DNA from: Phytopseudomonas straminea
GTDB taxonomy: Bacteria; Pseudomonadota; Gammaproteobacteria; Pseudomonadales; Pseudomonadaceae
DNA: 64,000 bases
NCBI RefSeq assembly: GCF_900112645.1
Contig: NZ_FOMO01000004.1
Coordinates: 62,001-126,000 of the forward strand
Direction: 5' to 3'
Below are positions 58,504-64,000 of this stretch, in pieces. Under the pieces are notes generated by a model that was given only the letters and a program-made list of their open reading frames with translations, searched no databases and was not told the DNA's origin. Both the position numbers and the translations under genes were made by a program. Within the stretch, counting starts at the first letter, position 1; the number at the start of each line of letters is the position of its first letter.

Positions 58504-58527
58504 AAAAAAACCGGGCCGGGCCCGGTT
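58504..58527 (-). terminator. Intrinsic terminator of dcd
   Basis: Stem AACCGGGC / GCCCGGTT around a three-base loop. On the minus strand it runs into seven Ts. It begins about 20 nt after the dcd stop. Confidence 0.9.
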
Positions 58528-58548
58528 CCTTTCACGCTGCAGCGACCA

Positions 58549-59115
58549 TCAGGCCTTTGGCAGAGTGACGCCAGTCTGGCCCTGATACTTGCCGCCGCGG
58601 TCCTTGTAGGACACTTCGCACGCTTCGTCCGACTGCAGGAACAGCATCTGCGCCACGCCTTCGTTGGCGTAGATCTTCGCCGGCAGGTTGGTGGTGTTGG
58701 AGAATTCCAGGGTCACGTGGCCTTCCCATTCCGGCTCCAGCGGCGTGACGTTGACGATGATGCCGCAGCGCGCGTAGGTGCTCTTGCCCAGGCAGATGGT
58801 CAGCACGTCGCGAGGAATGCGGAAGAACTCCACGGTGCGCGCCAGGGCGAAGGAGTTCGGTGGAATGATGCACACGTCGCTCTTGATATCGACGAAACTC
58901 TTGGCGTCGAAATTCTTCGGGTCGACGATGGCCGAATGGATGTTGGTGAACACCTTGAATTCGTCCGCGCAGCGCACATCGTAGCCGTAGCTGGAAACCC
59001 CGTAGGAGATTACCCGGCTGTCGTCCGCGCCGCGCACCTGGCGCTCGACGTAAGGCTCGATCATGCCGTGTTCCTGGGCCATGCGGCGAATCCACTTGTC
59101 CGATTTGATGCTCAT
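58549..59115 (-). CDS. dcd: dCTP deaminase
   Basis: Deaminates dCTP to dUTP, the main source of dUMP for thymidylate synthesis. The 188-residue protein is full length. Typical blocks are [35 protein letters not shown], the catalytic region around [25 protein letters not shown] and the end [12 protein letters not shown]. The gene lies near apbC and metG, matching the P. aeruginosa neighbourhood as I recall it. Confidence 0.96.
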   Translation of the reverse strand: MSIKSDKWIRRMAQEHGMIEPYVERQVRGADDSRVISYGVSSYGYDVRCADEFKVFTNIHSAIVDPKNFDAKSFVDIKSDVCIIPPNSFALARTVEFFRIPRDVLTICLGKSTYARCGIIVNVTPLEPEWEGHVTLEFSNTTNLPAKIYANEGVAQMLFLQSDEACEVSYKDRGGKYQGQTGVTLPKA

Positions 59116-59295
59116 GGCGGGGCCGTCCTGAAGGTTTATGCGGTGAAAAGTGCACGCATCTTACCGGGCTGCAGGGCTGGGTTCAAAGCCTGTCGACGGC
59201 CCGCGGCGACGCCCTTGCGCAGGCGCCAATGCAAGTAAATCGCAGAAAGACTGACAGACCATTCGCACTTCGCGAAAAAAGCGGGTATGGTGATC
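59116..59295. other. Intergenic region between dcd and the second cold-shock leader
   Basis: No gene seen. It should contain the divergent promoters of dcd and the cold-shock gene. TATGGT at 59286-59291 is a weak -10 candidate for the latter. Confidence 0.35.
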
Positions 59296-59441
59296 CCACT
59301 GTGCTGCATGTGTCACCGCGAATCGCTACATGATGCCTAGATTTCGATCCAAACATCGTCCGACTCCTAGTACTCGTTGCACTCAGTCCCGGCCTGGTTC
59401 TATCCAGGGCTGTTAATTATTTAGTTCTTAGGAGACATCAC
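59296..59441 (+). promoter_or_regulatory. Long 5' leader of the second cold-shock gene
   Basis: 146 nt before the ATG. It shares blocks in the same order with the leader at 5793, strongest over CCACTGTG...TGCATG...GTC.CCG.GAATCG and CGACT...TTGCA...CAGTC. TTAGGAG supplies the ribosome binding site. Confidence 0.6.
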
Positions 59442-59651
59442 ATGTCCAATCGTCAGACTGGCACCGTTAAGTGGTTCAACGATGAAAAAGGCTACGGCTT
59501 CATCACCCCGCAATCCGGTGACGACCTGTTCGTACACTTCAAAGCTATCCAGAGCGATGGCTTCAAGAGCCTGAAAGAAGGCCAGCAAGTTTCCTTCGTG
59601 GCCACCCGTGGTCAGAAAGGCATGCAAGCTGAGGAAGTTCAGGTTATCTAA
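59442..59651 (+). CDS. Cold-shock domain protein, second paralogue
   Basis: A 69-residue single-domain cold-shock protein, very similar to the one at 5950. RNP1 is YGFITP within GYGFITPQ and RNP2 is LFVHF. Differences concentrate at QSGDD/ESGPD and the C-terminus. TTAGGAGA lies upstream of the ATG. It is monocistronic, with its own terminator, between dcd (divergent) and apbC (convergent). Confidence 0.95.
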   Translation: MSNRQTGTVKWFNDEKGYGFITPQSGDDLFVHFKAIQSDGFKSLKEGQQVSFVATRGQKGMQAEEVQVI

Positions 59652-59670
59652 CCTGCGCTTTCTGCAAAAG

Positions 59671-59695
59671 AACCCCGCCTAGGCGGGGTTTTTTT
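59671..59695 (+). terminator. Intrinsic terminator of the second cold-shock gene
   Basis: Stem AACCCCGCC / GGCGGGGTT with a two-base nominal loop (four if the closing pair opens), followed by a T-run. It lies 20 nt after the stop. Confidence 0.9.
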
Positions 59696-59745
59696 ATGTC
59701 TGCATTTCATGCGACAGGTGCACCGTAGCGCGCCTGCGATGGCGA

Positions 59746-60840
59746 TCAATCGTCGGCGATGACGATGTTCGGCATGCCCTGCGCGCTGTTGGCGCTGGTG
59801 TCGATGCGCGCACCGACCATGCGGGCGATCTGCTGGTAGAGCATGGCGATCTGACTTTCCGGGTCGGCGATGGCGGTCGGTTTGCCACCATCAGCCTGCA
59901 GGCGGATGGCCATCGACAAGGGCATCGAAGCCAGCAGATCGACACCGAATTGTGCCGCCAGCTTCTCGCCGCCGCCCTCGCCGAACAGGTGCTCGGCATG
60001 GCCGCAGTTCGAGCAGATGTGCACGGCCATGTTCTCCACTACACCAAGCACGGGAATGTTCACCTTGCGGAACATCTCCACGCCCTTCTTGGCATCGAGC
60101 AGCGCCAGATCCTGCGGCGTGGTGACGATCACCGCGCCCGCCACCGGCACCTTCTGGGCCAGGGTCAGGTGAATGTCACCGGTGCCCGGCGGCATATCGA
60201 TGATCAGGTAATCGAGATCATTCCAGGCCGTCTGGGTAACCAACTGGATCAGCGCTCCGGAAACCATCGGGCCGCGCCACACCACCGGGGTATTGTCGTC
60301 GGTCAGAAAGGCCATCGACATCACCTGTACGCCGTGGGCTTCCAACGGCACGAACCATTTCTGTTCGCGCACCTGGGGCCGCGTGCCTTCGGCGATACCG
60401 AACATGATGCCCTGGCTGGGGCCGTAGATATCGGCATCGAGAATGCCCACCCGCGCGCCTTCGCGGGCCAACGCCAACGCCAGGTTGGCCGCAGTGGTGG
60501 ACTTGCCCACGCCACCCTTGCCGGACGCCACGGCGATCACGTTCTTGACGTTGGCCAGCGCCGGCACCTGGGCCGGCGCCTTGTGAGCGGCGATCACGCA
60601 GCTCACCTCGACGCGAGCGCTACGCACGCCTTCGATGTTCTCGATGGCCAGCTGCAGCATCTGCGCCCAGCCCTGCTTGAATTGCGCTGCGGCGTAACCC
60701 AGTTCGAGCTGCACGCTGACCTGCCCGTCCTGCACGTCGATGCCACGCACGCAGCCGGCGCTGAGCGGATCCTGGTCGAGATGGGGGTCGGTGTACTTAC
60801 GCAATACGGCTTCGACCGCAGCGCGGATATCAGCGCTCAT
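59746..60840 (-). CDS. apbC: Iron-sulfur cluster carrier ApbC (Mrp family)
   Basis: A 364-residue P-loop ATPase that binds and transfers [4Fe-4S] clusters to apoproteins. The deviant Walker A SGKGGVGKST is at 106-115, the cluster-ligand CxxC pair is in ICSNCGH, and an N-terminal DUF59-like domain (about 1-85) precedes the ATPase. It is divergent from metG with the OmpA-type lipoprotein gene in between, close to the P. aeruginosa arrangement. Not to be confused with the Mrp antiporter at 21114-26828. Confidence 0.95.
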   Translation of the reverse strand: MSADIRAAVEAVLRKYTDPHLDQDPLSAGCVRGIDVQDGQVSVQLELGYAAAQFKQGWAQMLQLAIENIEGVRSARVEVSCVIAAHKAPAQVPALANVKNVIAVASGKGGVGKSTTAANLALALAREGARVGILDADIYGPSQGIMFGIAEGTRPQVREQKWFVPLEAHGVQVMSMAFLTDDNTPVVWRGPMVSGALIQLVTQTAWNDLDYLIIDMPPGTGDIHLTLAQKVPVAGAVIVTTPQDLALLDAKKGVEMFRKVNIPVLGVVENMAVHICSNCGHAEHLFGEGGGEKLAAQFGVDLLASMPLSMAIRLQADGGKPTAIADPESQIAMLYQQIARMVGARIDTSANSAQGMPNIVIADD

Positions 60841-60934
60841 GCTTGGCTCCGGAGATGGCAGAAAAGACGCCTATCCTACCCGAGCCGCACGCGCGATGCA
60901 GGCTGGCAACCGGCAGGCCGCCAGCCTGCGGGAC

Positions 60935-61627
60935 TCACTGCACGGGCTGGCCCGGTAGCGGCTTGAGGTTGACCTCGACGCGGCGGTTCTGCGCGCGGCC
61001 TTCGGCGGAACCATTGTCGGCAATCGGATTGTCCGGACCGGCGCCGCGACTGGACAGGCGCGAGCCATCGATGCCCTGGGCAGTGAGATAGCTCGTCACG
61101 CTCTGCGCACGACGCTGTGACAGCGCCATGTTGTGCTCACGCGAGCCCGTGCTGTCGGTGTAGCCGACGATCTCGATGCTGTTGTTCTGGAACTGCTTGA
61201 ACGACGTGGCCAGGTTGTTCAGCGGCGCATAGAAGCTCGGGGCGATCTCCGCCGAGTCTGTGGCGAAGGTGATATTGCCCGGCATGATCAGCTTAATGTC
61301 ATCGCCCTGGCGCTGCACTTCCACGCCAGTGCCTTCCATGCTGCGGCGCAGCTCGGCTTCCTGGCGATCGGCGTAGTAGCCGTAGCCGGCACCGGCTGCG
61401 CCGGCCAGCACGGCGCCGATGGCCGCGCCCTTGCCCCGGTCGTTATGGCTGATCGCCGCACCGACCGCCGCACCTGCCAGAGCCGCTAGGCCGCCGTAGG
61501 TGGCGGTACGATGCCCGCTGCTGCTAGGCGCCCCGCCACCGGCATTGTCATAGGGGTTGCTGGAGGCGCAGCCAACCAGCACAGCCAGCGCCGTGGCGCA
61601 GGCGAGCGGACGTAGGATTGCACGCAT
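60935..61627 (-). CDS. OmpA family lipoprotein (YiaD-like)
   Basis: A 230-residue outer-membrane lipoprotein: lipobox LVGC (Cys20), a Ser/Gly linker, a glycine-zipper stretch (AALAGAAVGAAISHND, GAVLAGAAGAGYGYYAD), then an OmpA domain with ITFATDSAEIAPSF, IVGYTDSTGSREHNMALSQRRA and EGRAQNRRVEVNL. It resembles E. coli YiaD. It lies divergent to metG and upstream of apbC on the same strand. Confidence 0.9.
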   Translation of the reverse strand: MRAILRPLACATALAVLVGCASSNPYDNAGGGAPSSSGHRTATYGGLAALAGAAVGAAISHNDRGKGAAIGAVLAGAAGAGYGYYADRQEAELRRSMEGTGVEVQRQGDDIKLIMPGNITFATDSAEIAPSFYAPLNNLATSFKQFQNNSIEIVGYTDSTGSREHNMALSQRRAQSVTSYLTAQGIDGSRLSSRGAGPDNPIADNGSAEGRAQNRRVEVNLKPLPGQPVQ

Positions 61628-61780
61628 GAGGTCATCTCCTGAGGTGCGGCGGGAAGTACCTGTTGGAACCCGCCCATGCCCGTAAATTCAAGCCCATCAC
61701 CGTGAAATTTGCCCGCTGGCCGGAACGCGCCCGCTTACTTTATAGTGACCGACCACCTTCCAACCGATGACTGCCTGACA

Positions 61781-63814
61781 ATGTCCCAAGCTCGCCAGAT
61801 TCTCGTTACCAGCGCCCTTCCCTATGCCAACGGTTCGATCCACCTCGGCCATATGCTCGAGTACATTCAGACCGACATGTGGGTGCGTTTCCAGAAGCTG
61901 CGCGGCAACCAGGCCATCTACGTGTGCGCCGACGACGCCCACGGCTCGGCGATCATGCTGCGTGCGGAAAAGGAAGGCATCACCCCGGAGCAGCTGATCG
62001 ACGGCGTCAAGGCCGAGCACAGCAGCGACTTCGCCGACTTCCTGGTGGACTTCGACAATTTCCATTCCACCCACTCGCCGGAAAACCGCGAACTGTCGGA
62101 GTCGATATACAAGGCGCTGCGCGACAATGGCCACATCGCCACGCGCTCGGTGACCCAGTATTTCGACCCGGAAAAGGGCATGTTCCTGGCCGACCGTTTC
62201 ATCAAGGGCACCTGCCCGAAATGCGCGACGCCGGATCAGTACGGCGACAACTGCGAGAAATGCGGCGCCACCTACGAGCCCACCGAACTGAAAGACCCGC
62301 GCTCGGCGATTTCCGGCGCGGTGCCGGTGCTCAAGGACTCCAAGCACTTCTTCTTCAAGCTGCCGCAATTCCAGGACATGCTCCAGCAGTGGACGCGCAG
62401 CGGCACCCTGCAGGAGTCGGTGGCCAACAAGCTCGCCGAGTGGCTGGACGGTGGTCTGCACGAGTGGGACATCAGCCGTGATGCGCCCTACTTCGGTTTC
62501 GAGATTCCCGACGAGCCGGGCAAGTATTTCTACGTCTGGCTGGATGCCCCGATCGGCTACATGGCCAGCTTCAAGAACCTCTGCGCACGCCGGCCGGAGC
62601 TGGACTTCGACGCGTTCTGGAACAAGGATTCCAAGGCCGAGGTGTATCACTTCATCGGCAAGGACATCGTCAACTTCCACGCCCTGTTCTGGCCAGCCAT
62701 GCTCGAAGGCGCCGGCTACCGCAAGCCGACCGCCATCAACGTACATGGCTACCTGACGGTCAATGGCCAGAAGATGTCCAAGTCACGCGGCACCTTCATC
62801 AAGGCGCGCACCTATCTGGATCATCTGAATCCCGAATACCTGCGTTACTACTACGCTGCCAAGCTGGGCCGCGGCGTCGATGACCTAGACCTGAACCTCG
62901 AGGACTTCATCCAGAAGGTCAACTCGGACCTGGTCGGCAAGGTTGTCAACATCGCCAGCCGCTGCGCCGGCTTCATCCACAAGGGCAACGCCGGCGTGCT
63001 GGTCGCTGCCAATCCAGAGCCGGAGCTGTGGAACGCTTTCCAGAGCGCCGCGCCAGGCATCGCCGAAGCCTACGAGAGCCGCGACTTCGCCCGCGCCATG
63101 CGCGAGATCATGGCCCTGGCCGACCGCGCCAACGCCTGGATTGCCGACAAGGCGCCCTGGTCGCTGGCCAAGCAGGACAGCAAGGCCGACGAGGTGCAGG
63201 CGATCTGCGCCCTGGGCGTCAACCTGTTCCGCCAGCTGGTGATCTTCCTCAAGCCGGTGCTGCCGAACCTGGCGCGCGATGCCGAAGCGTTCCTCAACGT
63301 CGCACCGCTGACCTGGGCCGACCTGGCCACGCCACTGGCCGATCACCCGCTCAACCCCTTCACCCCACTGCTCGCGCGCATCGAGCCGGCCAAGGTCGAG
63401 GCCATGGTCGAAGCGTCCAAGGAAGACCTGGCTGCCGCCGAAGCCCCCAAAGGTAATGGCGAGCTGAAGAAGGACCCGCTGGCCGCTGAAATCACCTTCG
63501 ACGCCTTTGCCGCCGTCGACCTGCGAATCGCGCTGATCGAGAAATGCGAGTTCGTCGAAGGCGCCGACAAGCTGCTGCGCCTGACCCTGGATATTGGTGA
63601 CGAGAAGCGCAACGTGTTTTCCGGCATCAAGAGCGCCTACCCGGACCCGAGCAAGCTCGAAGGCCGCCTGACCCTGTACGTGGCCAACCTGGCCGCGCGC
63701 AAGATGAAGTTCGGCGTCTCCGAAGGCATGGTGCTGGCTGCCGGCCCTGGCGGCGAGGAAATCTACCTGCTCAGCCCGGACAGCGGCGCCAAGCCGGGCC
63801 AGCGGGTCAAGTAA
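61781..63814 (+). CDS. metG: Methionine-tRNA ligase
   Basis: A class I synthetase that charges both elongator and initiator tRNA-Met, 677 residues. The HIGH-type motif HLGH is at 21-24, the zinc-binding knuckle [17 protein letters not shown] is near 145-162, and KMSKS is at 331-335. A C-terminal tRNA-binding OB-fold ([26 protein letters not shown] onwards) gives the long dimeric form. The start [19 protein letters not shown] at 61781 matches the family; the 24 upstream in-frame codons do not. Confidence 0.98.
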   Translation: MSQARQILVTSALPYANGSIHLGHMLEYIQTDMWVRFQKLRGNQAIYVCADDAHGSAIMLRAEKEGITPEQLIDGVKAEHSSDFADFLVDFDNFHSTHSPENRELSESIYKALRDNGHIATRSVTQYFDPEKGMFLADRFIKGTCPKCATPDQYGDNCEKCGATYEPTELKDPRSAISGAVPVLKDSKHFFFKLPQFQDMLQQWTRSGTLQESVANKLAEWLDGGLHEWDISRDAPYFGFEIPDEPGKYFYVWLDAPIGYMASFKNLCARRPELDFDAFWNKDSKAEVYHFIGKDIVNFHALFWPAMLEGAGYRKPTAINVHGYLTVNGQKMSKSRGTFIKARTYLDHLNPEYLRYYYAAKLGRGVDDLDLNLEDFIQKVNSDLVGKVVNIASRCAGFIHKGNAGVLVAANPEPELWNAFQSAAPGIAEAYESRDFARAMREIMALADRANAWIADKAPWSLAKQDSKADEVQAICALGVNLFRQLVIFLKPVLPNLARDAEAFLNVAPLTWADLATPLADHPLNPFTPLLARIEPAKVEAMVEASKEDLAAAEAPKGNGELKKDPLAAEITFDAFAAVDLRIALIEKCEFVEGADKLLRLTLDIGDEKRNVFSGIKSAYPDPSKLEGRLTLYVANLAARKMKFGVSEGMVLAAGPGGEEIYLLSPDSGAKPGQRVK

Positions 63815-63896
63815 ATAATCATCGCCTACCCCCGGCTCTCATCACCCAGAGCCGGGAGCTGGTAATCAAGTGATAAGCGGCCGTTTGGCGGCCAAT

Positions 63897-63960
63897 TGTG
63901 GGAACGGGTGGGGACGCCTAGTTCACGCCCGCGATTTCGCGCGCATGGCGCGCTCCCACG
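63897..63960. repeat. REP-type palindromic element, copy 2
   Basis: Same 64-bp layout as the element at 16931: left arm TGTGGGAACG, inner GCGCGC-ATG-GCGCGC hairpin, right arm CGCTCCCACG. It lies downstream of metG, where it could stabilise or end the transcript. Confidence 0.8.
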
Positions 63961-64000
63961 AAAGCAGGTCGATGTCCGCTATCGTCCCTTTGCTGGCGAA

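Overview
The window is a GC-rich stretch of a gammaproteobacterial chromosome that looks like Pseudomonas, probably the mendocina/oleovorans/alcaligenes side of the genus. That placement is inferred from gene order and remembered protein similarity, not from a database search. The blocks queA-tgt-yajC-secD-secF, lptG-lptF/pepA-holC-(small protein)-valS and dcd/apbC/metG match P. aeruginosa gene order as I recall it, and the acylase closely resembles P. aeruginosa QuiP. I see no phage, IS transposase, CRISPR array or rRNA operon.

Layout. 1-5408 (minus): queuosine tRNA modification (queA, tgt) followed by the Sec accessory genes yajC, secD and secF, with secF cut by the left edge. 5480-6206: a tRNA-Leu(CAA) gene with a clear sigma70 promoter, an AT-richer scar-like stretch, and a cold-shock gene with a long leader. 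6260-14585: an RDD membrane protein, the LPS export permease genes lptG/lptF, and divergently pepA, holC, a small conserved gene and valS. 14648-21020: a winged-helix protein, an SLC13-type permease, rlmF, a DUF998-type membrane protein, a large FAD protein and a GNAT acetyltransferase. 21114-26828 (minus): a complete six-gene Mrp-type cation/proton antiporter operon with fused A and B subunits behind a long structured leader. 27298-39602 (all minus): a SlyB-like lipoprotein, a cdaR-gntP-glycerate kinase operon, pdxH, an OmpA-type lipoprotein with a histone-H1-like tail, a beta-lactamase-fold esterase, a secreted clan GH-A glycosidase candidate, a 202-bp palindromic element and dinG with a LexA box. 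39841-47958: small envelope and metal-binding proteins, a collagen-like secreted protein and the lipoprotein AHL acylase quiP.

48060-58035 is an assimilatory nitrate cluster: FAD/NADH reductase subunit, nitrate reductase nasA, cobA (siroheme synthesis), the NIT-ANTAR regulator nasR and a nitrate ABC transporter (nasF, nasE, nasD). I find a sigma54-type -24/-12 element in front of each of its three putative transcription units. Intrinsic terminators sit between promoter and first codon of two of them. This fits sigma54 initiation combined with NasR-controlled antitermination. No siroheme nitrite reductase gene (nirB/nirD) is present in the window.

58048-64000: a small hypothetical gene, dcd, a second cold-shock gene whose leader resembles the first, apbC, an OmpA lipoprotein and metG, ending in a REP-type palindrome that also occurs at 16931.
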